Below, piece by piece: positions 51,858-60,978 of a stretch of 64,000 nt of DNA (position 1 is the stretch's first letter; the number at the start of each line of letters is the position of its first letter). Made by a program: the position numbers and the translations under genes. This DNA comes from Agromyces sp. H17E-10 (GTDB lineage: Bacteria; Actinomycetota; Actinomycetes; Actinomycetales; Microbacteriaceae). The stretch is from positions 2,790,001 through 2,854,000 of the forward strand of contig NZ_CP095042.1 of NCBI RefSeq assembly GCF_022919715.1, read 5' to 3'. The notes beneath the pieces were generated by a model. That model made no database searches. It was not told the DNA's origin and saw only the letters and a list, made by a program, of their open reading frames with translations.

Positions 51858-53187
51858 GCAGCGCACCGGGCCGGTCGCCCGCACCACGGGTGTGGTGCTG
51901 TCGGCGATGGCGGTGACCGCGTCGGTCGGCCTCGTGGGCCAGTCGGCGGCGGCCGACCCCGACTACCCGTCGTGGGGCGAGATCGAGCAGGCCAAGCAGA
52001 ACGAGTCGACGAAGCAGGCCGAGATCGATCGGCTCGGCGGGCTCATCGCCGGGTTGCAGGCGACGGCGGATGCCGCGATCGAGGTCTCGATGAAGGCCGA
52101 CGAGGCGTACCGCCAGGCCGTCGACGCCCGCGACGCGGCGCTCGCGCGCGAGACCTCCCTCGCCCGGCAGGCCGACGAGGCCGAGGCGGTCGCCGAGATC
52201 TCCAAGATGCGTGCGGGGCTCATCGCCGCACACCTCGCCCGTTCGGGCGGCGGCGATCTCACGAGCGAGCTCATGTTCGCACCCGACCGGGCCGACGACC
52301 TGCTGCACCAGCTCGGCACCGCGGCGAAGATCGGCGAGCAGGCGCAGGGGCTCTACGAGCAGGCGCGAGCCGACCGCAACTCGGCGGACTCGCTGCGCGA
52401 GCAGGCGCAGGAGGCGGCCGACGAACGCGAGCGTCTCGCCGGCGTCGCGGAGGCGCGTGCCGACGAGGCCCGCTCGGCCGCCGATGCGGCCACGGCCGCG
52501 GTCGCCGACGCCGAGCAGCGCTCGGTCGAGCTCTACGCGCAGCTCGCCTCGCTCAAGGACACGACCGCGGAGCTCGAGCGCGAGCGCGTGGAGGGGCAGG
52601 CCCGCGAGGCGGCCCAGGCCGCGCTCGAGGCGCAGGAGCGCAAGGACCGTGAGGAGCGCGAGCGCGCGCAGCGAGAGCAGGACGCCCGCGACGATGCGGC
52701 GTCGGGAGGTTCCGGCGGCGGCTCAAGTGGCTCCGGCGGCGGCTCGGGCGGCGGAGCACCCGCACCCGCGCCGCCACCCGCTCCTGCCCCGCCCCCGGCA
52801 CCCGCACCCCCGAACCGCAGCGCGGTCGAGTCGGCCATCTGGTTCGCGAGTCAGCAGCTCGGCGAGCGCTACGTGCTGGGCGGTGCCGGCCCCGACGTAT
52901 GGGACTGCTCGGGCCTCACCAAGGGCGCCTACGCGTACGCGGGCATCGGCATCGGCACGCACTCGGCGACGAACCAGTACTACACGCTCGCGGGGCGCGG
53001 CAAGGCCGTGCCGCTCGGCAGCATCGAGCGCGGCGACCTGCTGTTCTGGGGCTCGGGCGGCGACTACTACCACGTCGCGATCTACCTCGGCGGCGGCCGC
53101 ATCCTCGAGGCGCCCCGAGAGGGCGTGCCCGTGCGCGAGTACTTCATCTGGGGCAGCCCGTCGGCGGCGGCGCGGCCCGCGGGCTGA
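51841..53187 (+). CDS. Secreted NlpC/P60 peptidoglycan hydrolase (RipA-like)
   Basis: A protein of 448 aa from GTG 51841; TTG 51850 is an alternative. A signal peptide precedes PDYPSWGEIEQAKQNE, which mirrors ADYPTWDEVEQAKAD in the upstream M23 protein. A coiled coil (residues 45-275) and a Gly/Ser and Pro/Ala linker follow. The NlpC/P60 domain has C356 in DVWDCSGLTKGAYAY and H411 in DYYHVAIYLGGGRI. RipA-type enzymes cut the gamma-D-Glu/meso-DAP-type stem peptide bond in daughter cell separation. The common N-terminus suggests duplication with a swapped catalytic domain. Confidence 0.9.
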   Translation: MSTLAEQRTGPVARTTGVVLSAMAVTASVGLVGQSAAADPDYPSWGEIEQAKQNESTKQAEIDRLGGLIAGLQATADAAIEVSMKADEAYRQAVDARDAALARETSLARQADEAEAVAEISKMRAGLIAAHLARSGGGDLTSELMFAPDRADDLLHQLGTAAKIGEQAQGLYEQARADRNSADSLREQAQEAADERERLAGVAEARADEARSAADAATAAVADAEQRSVELYAQLASLKDTTAELERERVEGQAREAAQAALEAQERKDREERERAQREQDARDDAASGGSGGGSSGSGGGSGGGAPAPAPPPAPAPPPAPAPPNRSAVESAIWFASQQLGERYVLGGAGPDVWDCSGLTKGAYAYAGIGIGTHSATNQYYTLAGRGKAVPLGSIERGDLLFWGSGGDYYHVAIYLGGGRILEAPREGVPVREYFIWGSPSAAARPAG

Positions 53188-53195
53188 CGTCTGCC

Positions 53196-53319
53196 GTGGG
53201 TTGAGGAGCGACGACGGCGGTGGATTGAGGAGGCGCGCCAGCGCCGTCTCGAAATCAGCGTCTCGAAACCCGGTCATGCGAGGGGTTTCGAGACGTCGCT
53301 GCGCTCCTCCTCAACCCAC
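53196..53319. repeat. Cluster of palindromic repeats (GGTTGAGGAGCG family)
   Basis: Forward units start at 53197 and 53221. GTCTCGAAACCC (53260-53271) pairs perfectly with GGGTTTCGAGAC (53283-53294), and an inverted copy ends CTCCTCCTCAACCCA at 53319. The cluster lies between convergent genes and could fold into a long hairpin. Confidence 0.75.
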
Positions 53320-53329
53320 GTGGTACGCG

Positions 53330-53362
53330 AAAGGGGGGCGAGCCGATGGCTCGCCCCCCTTT
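53330..53362. terminator. Bidirectional terminator between the P60 gene and ppa
   Basis: A perfect 15-bp stem (AAAGGGGGGCGAGCC at 53330-53344 with 53348-53362) and 3-nt loop. It starts with A3 and ends with T3, between convergent genes. Confidence 0.8.
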
Positions 53363-53374
53363 CGAATGCGGTGA

Positions 53375-53860
53375 TCAGTGACCGGGGAAGGCCTCGATCG
53401 CCTTCTGGATGAGCGCCTCGGCCTCGGCCGCGTTCGCCCAGCCCTCGGTCTTGACCCACTTGCCGGGCTCGAGGTCCTTGTAGTGCTCGAAGAAGTGCTC
53501 GATCTCCTTGCGCGTGTACTCGGGGATCGAGTCGACGTCCTGGATGTGGTTCCAGCGCGGGTCGCCCGCGGGCACCGCGATGACCTTGGCGTCGCCGCCG
53601 CCGTCGTCGGTCATGTGGAACACGCCGACCGGGCGCACCTTGACGCCGACACCCGGGAACAGCGGGTACTCGAGCAGCACGAGCACGTCCAGCGGGTCGC
53701 CGTCGTCGCCGAGGGTGTTCTCGAAGAAGCCGTAGTCGGTCGGGTAGACGAACCCGGTGTAGAGCACGCGGTCGAGGAAGACCCGGCCGGTCTCGTGGTC
53801 GACCTCGTACTTGTTGCGGCTCCCCTTGGGGATCTCGATGACGGCGTTGTACTCGCCCAT
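53375..53860 (-). CDS. ppa: Inorganic pyrophosphatase
   Basis: A protein of 161 aa, a normal family I length. It has [18 protein letters not shown], the signature [10 protein letters not shown] with its metal-binding Asp residues, [18 protein letters not shown] and [10 protein letters not shown]. It hydrolyses PPi to two Pi in the cytoplasm and pulls biosynthetic reactions forward. ATG 53860 has an AGGAGAGA ribosome binding site. It is divergent from tilS, as in many relatives. Confidence 0.96.
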   Translation of the reverse strand: MGEYNAVIEIPKGSRNKYEVDHETGRVFLDRVLYTGFVYPTDYGFFENTLGDDGDPLDVLVLLEYPLFPGVGVKVRPVGVFHMTDDGGGDAKVIAVPAGDPRWNHIQDVDSIPEYTRKEIEHFFEHYKDLEPGKWVKTEGWANAAEAEALIQKAIEAFPGH

Positions 53861-53940
53861 GCTCTCTCCTTGTGATGAAGTCTGCGCTGTCGCAACAGCT
53901 CGGCCGGGCGCACGGCGCGCGGCGGAATAAGGTTACCCCG

Positions 53941-55026
53941 ATGACTTCAGACGACCACTCGCTGCCTGAGCCCGTCGAAGGGGCCTCGGGCCCACGCCGC
54001 CCCCGACTCACCCCGCCGATCGCCGACGTGCGCCGCGCGGTGCGCGCAACCGTCGGTCGAGTAGCGGAGCGTATCGAGACCACCGGCAACCCGCCCCTCG
54101 TCCTCGTCGCCCTCTCGGGCGGCGCCGACTCGCTCGCGCTCGCCGCGGCGACGGCGTTCGAGGCGCCCCGCTCGGGACTGCGGGCCGGTGCGGTCGTCGT
54201 CGACCACGGTCTGCAGGCGGGGTCGGCGGATGCGGCTGAGCGAGCCGCCCGCGCGGCCCGCGAGCTCGGGCTCGGCCCCGTCGTGGTGCGGCGCGTCGAG
54301 GTGACGGCGGGCGCGGGCCCCGAGGCATCCGCCCGCGAGGCCCGGTACGCCGCGCTCGACGAGGTCGCCCGCGAGACGTCGGCAGCGCTCGTGCTGCTCG
54401 GCCACACGCTCGACGACCAGGCCGAGACGGTGCTGCTCGGGCTCGCCCGTGGAGCGGGAGCGGCGAGCCTGTCGGGCATGGCACCAGTGTCGGGCCGCTA
54501 CGCGCGACCGCTCCTCGGCATCCGCCGGGCGACGACCCGTCAGGCCTGTCTCGACGCCGGACTCGAGCCGTGGGACGACCCGCACAACCTCGATCCCGCG
54601 TACGCGCGCGTGCGGGTGCGCGAGCGGGTGCTGCCCGTGCTCGAGGCCGAGCTCGGGCCCGGCATCGCCGAGGCGCTCGCCCGCACCGCCGACCAGCTGC
54701 GCGAGGACGAGGCGGCGTTCGACGAGCAGATCGAGGAGTTCATCGAGGAGATCTGCGAACCCGCCGAGGCCGGCATCGCCGTGTCGGTCGCCGCGCTCGC
54801 CGCGAACCCGGCGGCGCTCAGGCAGCGCATCATCCGACACGTCGTCGCGAGCGAGTTCGGGGTGTCGCTCAGCCGCGTGCAGACCCTCGAGGTCGCCCGG
54901 CTCGTCACCGACTGGCATGGGCAGGGCCCCATCGACCTGCCCGGGGGAGCGCTCGCGACCCGCGCCGGGCAGCACCTCGTCTTCTCGACGACGGGCTCGA
55001 CCGAGGTGCTGCCGCACGAGCACTGA
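53941..55026 (+). CDS. tilS: tRNA(Ile)-lysidine synthase
   Basis: A protein of 361 aa. The PP-loop motif is VALSGGADSLALAA. LLGHTLDDQAETVLLGLARG and a catalytic-core SGMAPVSGRYARPLLGIRR follow, with a TilS middle domain near residues 270-350. It modifies C34 of the AUA-reading tRNA-Ile. A TAAGGT -10 box at 53928-53933 lies 7 nt before the ATG, so the mRNA is probably leaderless. The N-terminal part is atypical: two dispersed repeats (53964-53983 and 54055-54084) are translated in frame as LPEPVEGASG and GRVAERIETTG. Confidence 0.93.
   Translation: MTSDDHSLPEPVEGASGPRRPRLTPPIADVRRAVRATVGRVAERIETTGNPPLVLVALSGGADSLALAAATAFEAPRSGLRAGAVVVDHGLQAGSADAAERAARAARELGLGPVVVRRVEVTAGAGPEASAREARYAALDEVARETSAALVLLGHTLDDQAETVLLGLARGAGAASLSGMAPVSGRYARPLLGIRRATTRQACLDAGLEPWDDPHNLDPAYARVRVRERVLPVLEAELGPGIAEALARTADQLREDEAAFDEQIEEFIEEICEPAEAGIAVSVAALAANPAALRQRIIRHVVASEFGVSLSRVQTLEVARLVTDWHGQGPIDLPGGALATRAGQHLVFSTTGSTEVLPHEH
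54055..54084. repeat. GGTCGAGTAGCG...TATCGAGACC repeat inside tilS
   Basis: The sequence GGTCGAGTAGCGGAGCGTAT followed by CGAGACCACC is repeated with two changes at 55034-55063 and, in the opposite direction, at 55069-55103 and 60981-61020. It is read as GRVAERIETT in TilS. Confidence 0.75.
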
Positions 55027-55033
55027 ATCGGTC

Positions 55034-55103
55034 GGTCGAGTAGCGAAGCGTATCGAGACCACCGTCGACGTGGTCTCGATACGCGCTTCGCGCTACTCGA
55101 CCG
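55034..55103. repeat. Inverted pair of GGTCGAGTAGCG repeats between tilS and hpt
   Basis: A forward copy (55034-55063) and an inverted copy (55069-55103) face each other with 5-7 bp between, forming a long near-perfect hairpin. It lies between the tilS stop and the hpt start and may act as a terminator or REP-like element. Confidence 0.75.
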
Positions 55104-55126
55104 ACGAGCCGCATAGGATTTACCGC

Positions 55127-55678
55127 ATGGATGCGCGCGAGATTCAGGCCGACCTCACCGAGACCCTCGTCACCGAAGCCGAGATCCACGCGAAACTGGC
55201 CGAGCTCGCCCGGCAGATCGAGGCCGACTACGACGGCAAGGACCTGCTGCTCGTCGGCGTGCTGAAGGGCGCCGTCATGGTGATGGCCGACCTCGCGCGC
55301 GAGCTCAAGGCGCACGTCAACATGGACTGGATGGCGGTCTCGTCGTACGGCGCAGGCACGCAGTCGTCGGGCGTCGTCCGCATCCTGAAAGACCTCGACG
55401 CCGACCTCACGGGCCGCCACGTGCTCATCGTCGAGGACATCATCGACTCGGGTCTCACCCTCAGCTGGCTGCTCGGCAATCTCGAGTCGCGCGGCGCCGA
55501 GTCGGTCGAGATCTGCGCGCTGCTGCGCAAGCCCGACGCGGCCAAGGTCGAGGTCGACGTGAAGTACCTCGGCTTCGACATCCCGAACCAGTTCGTCGTC
55601 GGCTACGGGCTCGACTACGCCGAGCGCTACCGCAACCTGCGCGACGTCGCGATCCTCGCGCCGCACGTCTACAGCTGA
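55127..55678 (+). CDS. hpt: Hypoxanthine phosphoribosyltransferase
   Basis: A protein of 183 aa. It has VGVLKGAVMVMADLAREL (PPi loop), the PRPP-binding motif HVLIVEDIIDSGLTL, and IPNQFVVGYGLDYAERYRNL at the C-terminus. It salvages hypoxanthine and guanine to IMP and GMP with PRPP. A TAGGAT box (55114-55119) ends 7 nt before ATG 55127, so it is likely leaderless. tilS-hpt-ftsH is a conserved actinobacterial and firmicute neighbourhood; here two genes (MFS, DUF2652) lie before ftsH. Confidence 0.95.
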   Translation: MDAREIQADLTETLVTEAEIHAKLAELARQIEADYDGKDLLLVGVLKGAVMVMADLARELKAHVNMDWMAVSSYGAGTQSSGVVRILKDLDADLTGRHVLIVEDIIDSGLTLSWLLGNLESRGAESVEICALLRKPDAAKVEVDVKYLGFDIPNQFVVGYGLDYAERYRNLRDVAILAPHVYS

Positions 55679-55705
55679 GGGCTGCCCACGCCCTAGAGTC
55701 ATCCC

Positions 55706-57469
55706 ATGGGCGAGGGCGGCCGCCGGAGCAGACTGCGTGACGCTGCCGCTGCCTTCGCGTCGAACGCGCGCAACCCGGCGCTGCGCCGGGCCCAGCTGAG
55801 CTTCCTCGGCGCGTGGACCGCCGAGTGGGCGTTCACCGTCGCCCTCGGCATCGTCGCGTACCGCGACGGCGGTGCGGCCGCGCTCGGGCTCGTCGGCTTC
55901 CTCCGCATGGTGCCGTCGGCGATCCTCGCGCCGCTGCTCTCGCCGATCGCCGACCGGGGCAGGCGCGAGCGCGTGCTCATCCTCGTCTCGACCGTGCGCG
56001 GGGCCGCGACCGCCGCGGCCGCGGTCATCGTCGCGGTCGCCGGCCCGCCCGCCGTCGTCTACGTACTCGCGATCGTCTCGACGATCGCCGCGACGCTCTA
56101 CCGGCCGGCGCACTCCGCCCTGCTGCCCTCGCTCTGCCGCACGGGCTACGAGCTCGCGAGCGCGAACATGGTGCGTGGCCTCCTCGACTCGGCCGCGACG
56201 CTCGTCGGCCCCCTCGTCGCCGCCGTGCTGCTGCAGTTCACGGGGGTCGACGTCGTGTTCGCGGTCGCGGCCGCCGCCTCCTTCGCCGCCGCCGGGCTGC
56301 TCGTGGGACTGCGCTACGAGGCGCCGCCGCGACCTGCCGCGCCGAAGCGGCCGAACCTCGCCGTCGAAGCCGTCGAGGGGTTGAAGGCCGCGGCCTCGAA
56401 CCGCGACCTGCTGCTCATCCTCGGACTCGCCGCCGCACAGGCGCTCACGCGGGGGGCCCTCACGGTGCTCTCGGTCGTCGTCGCGATCGAGCTGCTCGGC
56501 ACCGGCGAGCCCGGGGTCGCGGCGATCATGACGGCGGTCGGCATCGGCGCCGTGCTCGGCTCGCTCGCGGCATCCCTGCTCGTCGGCACGGCGCGGCTCG
56601 GCGCCTGGTTCGCGGTCGGCGTCGCGCTCTGGGGGCTGCCGCTCGCGCTCATCGGGCTCGTGCCGCAGCAGGCCGCCGCGCTCGGCCTGATCGCGTTCAT
56701 CGGTGTGGGCAACTCGCTCATCGACCTCGCGGGCTTCACGCTCATCGGCCGGCTCGCGCCCGACGAGGTGCTCGCCCGCGTGTTCGGCGTGCTCGAGAGT
56801 GTCGTCGCCGTGTTCATCGGCATCGGCGCGCTCGTCGCGTCGACCCTCGTCGACCTCGCCGGCATCCAGCCCGCCCTCATCGCGATCGGGCTCGTCTGCC
56901 CCGTGCTCGCGGTCGTCTCGTGGCGGCGCCTCCGCCGGCTCGACCGCACCGTCGACGCGCTCGACGGCGACGTCGCCCTGCTCAGGCGGGTGCCGATGTT
57001 CCGCACGCTGCCGCTGCCCGCGGCCGAGCAGCTCGCCCGCGGGCTCGAGCCGGCGGCGACGTTCGCCGACGGCGACGCCGTGTTCCGGCAGGGCGAGGTG
57101 GGTGACCGCTACTACCTGATCGAGCACGGCGCGGCCGACGTGGTCGGCGACGGGCGGGTGGTCGCGACCCTCGCGCCGGGCGACGGCTTCGGCGAGATCG
57201 CGCTGCTGCGCAGGAGCCGCCGCACCGCGACCGTCGTCGCCGACGGTGCGCTCACGGTGCGGGCGCTGACCTCCGACCGATTCCTGCCCGTCGTGCTCGG
57301 CTACACGCCGAGCGCGCAGCAGGCCGCCGCCGACGTCGACGCGCGCCTCGGGCGCTTCGAGCCGGCCGACGAGGCATCCCCGCCGGACGCGGACGGAGCC
57401 CAAGCATCGGCTGCCGACGGAGCCCAGGCGCCCGACGATCCGCGGGACACCCCCGGTTCGCGGGGTTGA
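55706..57469 (+). CDS. MFS permease fused to a cyclic-nucleotide-binding domain
   Basis: A protein of 587 aa. Residues 1-415 are a 12-helix MFS module (GFLRMVPSAILAPLLSPIAD then RGRRERVL as motif A). Residues about 430-540 are a cNMP-binding/CRP-like beta-roll: MFRTLPLPAAEQLARGLEPA, VFRQGEVGDRYYLIEHGAAD, and the phosphate-binding cassette GDGFGEIALLRRSRRTATVV. The C-terminal tail is Asp/Ala-rich. The fusion suggests transport or a linked output controlled by a cyclic nucleotide. A cyclase-like DUF2652 gene follows 25 nt later. Confidence 0.85.
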   Translation: MGEGGRRSRLRDAAAAFASNARNPALRRAQLSFLGAWTAEWAFTVALGIVAYRDGGAAALGLVGFLRMVPSAILAPLLSPIADRGRRERVLILVSTVRGAATAAAAVIVAVAGPPAVVYVLAIVSTIAATLYRPAHSALLPSLCRTGYELASANMVRGLLDSAATLVGPLVAAVLLQFTGVDVVFAVAAAASFAAAGLLVGLRYEAPPRPAAPKRPNLAVEAVEGLKAAASNRDLLLILGLAAAQALTRGALTVLSVVVAIELLGTGEPGVAAIMTAVGIGAVLGSLAASLLVGTARLGAWFAVGVALWGLPLALIGLVPQQAAALGLIAFIGVGNSLIDLAGFTLIGRLAPDEVLARVFGVLESVVAVFIGIGALVASTLVDLAGIQPALIAIGLVCPVLAVVSWRRLRRLDRTVDALDGDVALLRRVPMFRTLPLPAAEQLARGLEPAATFADGDAVFRQGEVGDRYYLIEHGAADVVGDGRVVATLAPGDGFGEIALLRRSRRTATVVADGALTVRALTSDRFLPVVLGYTPSAQQAAADVDARLGRFEPADEASPPDADGAQASAADGAQAPDDPRDTPGSRG

Positions 57470-57494
57470 TGCCGGCCCTGAAGGATGCGAGCCT

Positions 57495-58208
57495 GTGCAG
57501 ATGGAGTCCGGCAGGGCGGTGCTGCTGATCGCCGACATCGGGGGCTACACCGACTACATGAGCTCCCATCGCTTCAGCCTCGCGCACGCCGAGGTCAACA
57601 CCGCGCGCATGCTCGAGAAGATGATCGACGCGGCCCCCGGCTACGACCTCATCGAGATCGAGGGCGATGCCGCGTTCCTCTCGCGGTCGGCCGACGGACG
57701 CGATCCCGAGGCCGAGGTCGCCGAGATCCTGCGCGTCGCGGTCGCGATGCACCGCGCGTTCCACCTCGAACGCCAGAACGTCGCCGCGAACCTCTGCCCG
57801 TGCGCCGGCTGCAAGGAGGCGGCCGAGCTCAAGCTCAAGTTCGTCGCCCACGTCGGGGATGTCGCGACGCAGACGATCCGCGAGCGCATCAAGCTCGTCG
57901 GCATCGACGTCATCCACGTGCACCGAATGCTCAAGAACCCCGTCGAGATCCCCGAGTACGTGCTGCTGTCGGACGAGCTGCACGCGAGCGGCCCGGGCGC
58001 GCTGACGGTCGACGTGCACGAAATCTCGCAGGACCTCGAGGGCATCGGCACCGTGCGGGCCTACTTCGTCGACGTCGGCGACCTCGACGGCGACCTGCCG
58101 CCGCTGCCTGCGCCGTCGGTGCGGTCGCGTCTCGGGCGCACCTTCGCCGCCGCCGGCCTCGGCATGCCATACCTGCTGGGGATGCGGCGCCCGCGAGCCG
58201 TTCGCTGA
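57495..58208 (+). CDS. DUF2652 protein with nucleotide-cyclase-like fold
   Basis: A protein of 237 aa from GTG 57495 with AAGGA upstream. LLIADIGGYTDYMSSHRFSL and LIEIEGDAAFLSRS align in spacing with class III cyclase metal-binding regions (F-A-D-I-x-G-F and G-D-A). CPCAGCKEAAELKLKFVAHV is a Cys-rich insertion, and a SRPBCC-like text follows (HRMLKNPVEIPEYVLLSDEL). Whether it makes a cyclic nucleotide is unknown. Its position directly after a permease with a cNMP-binding domain makes a signalling pair plausible. Confidence 0.75.
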   Translation: MQMESGRAVLLIADIGGYTDYMSSHRFSLAHAEVNTARMLEKMIDAAPGYDLIEIEGDAAFLSRSADGRDPEAEVAEILRVAVAMHRAFHLERQNVAANLCPCAGCKEAAELKLKFVAHVGDVATQTIRERIKLVGIDVIHVHRMLKNPVEIPEYVLLSDELHASGPGALTVDVHEISQDLEGIGTVRAYFVDVGDLDGDLPPLPAPSVRSRLGRTFAAAGLGMPYLLGMRRPRAVR

Positions 58209-58216
58209 CCGCCGGG

Positions 58217-58279
58217 AGCGCTGCGCGCTTTCAGCGGCAGTGAACAATCGTCCGCTTCAAGCGCTGCGCGCTTTCAGCG
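58217..58279. repeat. 20-bp direct repeat upstream of ftsH
   Basis: AGCGCTGCGCGCTTTCAGCG is present at 58217-58236 and 58260-58279. Each copy contains the internal palindrome GCGCTGCGCGC-like sequence. The pair lies 47-109 bp before the ftsH start. Confidence 0.7.
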
Positions 58280-58325
58280 AACAGGCAGCCGCCGCCCAGC
58301 GGCGCCGGGGTAGCCTTGCAAGATC

Positions 58326-60344
58326 ATGAACATGAAGAAGGTCTTCCGCGGGCCGATCATCTACATCCTGCTCGCGATCGTCGCCGTGTGGATCGGGTCG
58401 AGCCTCATCACCGCCTCCGGTTTCAAAGAGGTGTCGACGCAGAAGGGCCTCGAGCTGCTGAGCGACGGCAAGGTCGCCGCCGTGAAGATCGTCGACGGCG
58501 AGAACCGCGTCGACCTCACCCTCGCCAAAGAAGACGAGAAGCTCGGCAAGCAGGTGCAGTTCTACTACGTGACGCCGCGCGGCACCGACATCGTCAACGC
58601 CGTCGACGACGCGAACCCGAAGGACGGCTACAACGACGAGGTGCCGCAGCCGAACTGGTTCATGTCGATGCTCGGCATCCTCCTGCCGCTGCTGCTCATC
58701 GGCGTCTTCTTCTGGATCATGCTGTCGGGCATGCAGGGCGGCGGCAACCGCGTCATGCAATTCGGCAAGTCGAAGGCGAAGCTCGTCTCGAAGGAGAGCC
58801 CGAAGGTCACGTTCGCCGACGTCGCGGGCGCCGACGAGGCCATCGAGGAGCTGCAGGAGATCAAGGACTTCCTGAAGGAGCCGGCCAAGTTCCAGGCCGT
58901 CGGTGCGCGCATCCCGAAGGGCGTGCTGCTCTACGGCCCTCCTGGCACCGGCAAGACGCTCCTCGCCCGCGCGGTCGCCGGCGAGGCCGGCGTGCCCTTC
59001 TACTCGATCTCGGGCTCCGACTTCGTCGAGATGTTCGTCGGCGTCGGTGCATCCCGCGTGCGCGACCTCTTCGACCAGGCGAAGCAGAACGCCCCGGCCA
59101 TCATCTTCGTCGACGAGATCGACGCGGTCGGCCGTCACCGCGGCGCCGGCATGGGCGGCGGCCACGACGAGCGCGAGCAGACCCTCAACCAGCTGCTCGT
59201 CGAGATGGACGGCTTCGACCCCAAGACGAACGTCATCATGATCGCGGCGACGAACCGCCCCGACATCCTCGACCCGGCCCTGCTGCGCCCCGGCCGCTTC
59301 GACCGCCAGATCGGCGTCGACGCCCCCGACCTCAAGGGCCGCCAGCGCATCCTCGAGGTGCACTCGATGGGCAAGCCGCTCGCGAAGGGCGTCGACCTCG
59401 AGGTGCTCGCGCGCAAGACGCCGGGCTTCACGGGCGCCGACCTCGCGAACGTGCTCAACGAGGCCGCGCTGCTGACGGCGCGCTCGAACGCGCAGCTCAT
59501 CGACAACCGCGCCCTCGACGAGGCGGTCGACCGCGTCATCGCCGGCCCCCAGCGCCGCACCCGCGTCATGAAGGACAAGGAGAAGCTCATCACGGCCTAC
59601 CACGAGGGCGGCCACGCCCTCGCCGCGGCGGCGATGAACTACACCGACCCCGTCACGAAGATCACGATCCTGCCGCGCGGCCGCGCCCTCGGCTACACGA
59701 TGGTCATGCCGCTCGAAGACAAGTACTCGATCACCCGCAACGAGCTGCTCGACCAGCTCACCTACGCCATGGGCGGCCGCGTCGCGGAGGAGATCGTCTT
59801 CCACGACCCGTCGACGGGTGCCTCGAACGACATCGAGAAGGCCACGGGCACCGCCCGCAAGATGGTCACCGAGTACGGCATGTCCGCGAACGTCGGCGCC
59901 GTGAAGCTCGGTCAGTCTTCGGGCGAGATGTTCCTCGGCCGCGACATGGGACACCAGCGCGACTACTCCGAGGGCATCGCCGAGAAGGTCGACGCCGAGG
60001 TGCGCACGCTCATCGAGCAGGCGCACGACGAGGCGTGGCAGGTGCTCAACGACAACCGCGACATCCTCGACAAGCTGGCCGCCGAACTGCTCGAGCACGA
60101 GACGCTCGACCACAACCAGATCGCCGAGATCTTCAAGGACGTCAAGAAGCTCCCCGAGCGCCCGCTCTGGCTCTCGAGCGACAACCGTCCGGTGAGCGAC
60201 CTGCCGCCGATCAGCTTCCCGACCGAGAAGATGCCGATCGACTCGGGCGCCGTCGACGGCGGCGTCGACTCGGGCTCGACCCCGAGCGAGGAGCCGGCAC
60301 CCGTGCGCACGCCGCGCTCGAACCCGCGCCCCGCCACTGCGTGA
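58326..60344 (+). CDS. ftsH: ATP-dependent zinc metalloprotease FtsH
   Basis: A protein of 672 aa. Two membrane helices ([20 protein letters not shown] and [20 protein letters not shown]) flank a periplasmic-type loop. The AAA module has Walker [21 protein letters not shown] (204-211), [10 protein letters not shown], and the SRH region [20 protein letters not shown]. The zinc site is HEGGH (H426), a mild variant of the usual HEAGH, plus the third ligand Asp in [12 protein letters not shown]. The membrane-bound hexamer degrades unstable membrane and regulatory proteins. The C-terminal tail is Pro/Ser-rich. Confidence 0.97.
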   Translation: MNMKKVFRGPIIYILLAIVAVWIGSSLITASGFKEVSTQKGLELLSDGKVAAVKIVDGENRVDLTLAKEDEKLGKQVQFYYVTPRGTDIVNAVDDANPKDGYNDEVPQPNWFMSMLGILLPLLLIGVFFWIMLSGMQGGGNRVMQFGKSKAKLVSKESPKVTFADVAGADEAIEELQEIKDFLKEPAKFQAVGARIPKGVLLYGPPGTGKTLLARAVAGEAGVPFYSISGSDFVEMFVGVGASRVRDLFDQAKQNAPAIIFVDEIDAVGRHRGAGMGGGHDEREQTLNQLLVEMDGFDPKTNVIMIAATNRPDILDPALLRPGRFDRQIGVDAPDLKGRQRILEVHSMGKPLAKGVDLEVLARKTPGFTGADLANVLNEAALLTARSNAQLIDNRALDEAVDRVIAGPQRRTRVMKDKEKLITAYHEGGHALAAAAMNYTDPVTKITILPRGRALGYTMVMPLEDKYSITRNELLDQLTYAMGGRVAEEIVFHDPSTGASNDIEKATGTARKMVTEYGMSANVGAVKLGQSSGEMFLGRDMGHQRDYSEGIAEKVDAEVRTLIEQAHDEAWQVLNDNRDILDKLAAELLEHETLDHNQIAEIFKDVKKLPERPLWLSSDNRPVSDLPPISFPTEKMPIDSGAVDGGVDSGSTPSEEPAPVRTPRSNPRPATA

Positions 60345-60384
60345 GCCGGTGCGAGGGCTGAGGCACAGACCCGAAGGGCGGCCC

Positions 60385-60978
60385 ATGGCCGGAGTCGACA
60401 CCGAACGCATCGAGCGGGCCGTGCTCGAGATCCTCCTCGCGATCGGGGAGGATCCGGCGCGTCCCGGCCTCGAACGGACGCCGCAGCGCGTGGCCGAGGC
60501 GTACGCCGAGTTCTTCGGCGGTCTCGACGTCGACCCGCTGTCGCACCTCGCCGACAGCGTGCCGCTCGGGTCGACCGAGGCCGGCGTGCCCGCGACGAGC
60601 GATGCCGTCGTGCTGCGCGACCTCTCGTTCCGCTCGGTGTGCGAGCACCACCTGCTGCCGTTCGTCGGCACCGCGCACGTCGCCTACCTGCCGGGCGACC
60701 GGGTCGTCGGCCTCGGCCGTATCCCCGCGGTCGTCGACACGCTCGCGCACCGCCCGCAGCTGCAGGAGCGGCTCGCCGAGGAGATCGCCGACACGCTCGT
60801 CGCAGGCCTCGACCCGAAGGGCGTGCTCGTCGTGCTCGACGCGCAGCATCGGTGCGTCACGACCCGGGGCTCGCGCCAGGAGCGCAGCTCCACCGTGACG
60901 ATCGCGAGCCGCGGTGCGCTCGCCGAGCCCGTCGCCCGGGCCGAGATCATCGCGTTGATCGGTGCGCGCGATGGGTGA
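60385..60978 (+). CDS. folE: GTP cyclohydrolase I
   Basis: A protein of 197 aa. ATG 60385 has GAAGGGCGG upstream. The zinc ligands are Cys and His in SVCEHHLLPF and Cys in QHRCVTTRG; IPAVVDTLAHRPQLQERLAE and GLGRI are also typical. It converts GTP to 7,8-dihydroneopterin triphosphate, the first step of folate synthesis. It is the first gene of folE-folP-folB-folK and overlaps folP by 8 nt. Confidence 0.97.
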   Translation: MAGVDTERIERAVLEILLAIGEDPARPGLERTPQRVAEAYAEFFGGLDVDPLSHLADSVPLGSTEAGVPATSDAVVLRDLSFRSVCEHHLLPFVGTAHVAYLPGDRVVGLGRIPAVVDTLAHRPQLQERLAEEIADTLVAGLDPKGVLVVLDAQHRCVTTRGSRQERSSTVTIASRGALAEPVARAEIIALIGARDG

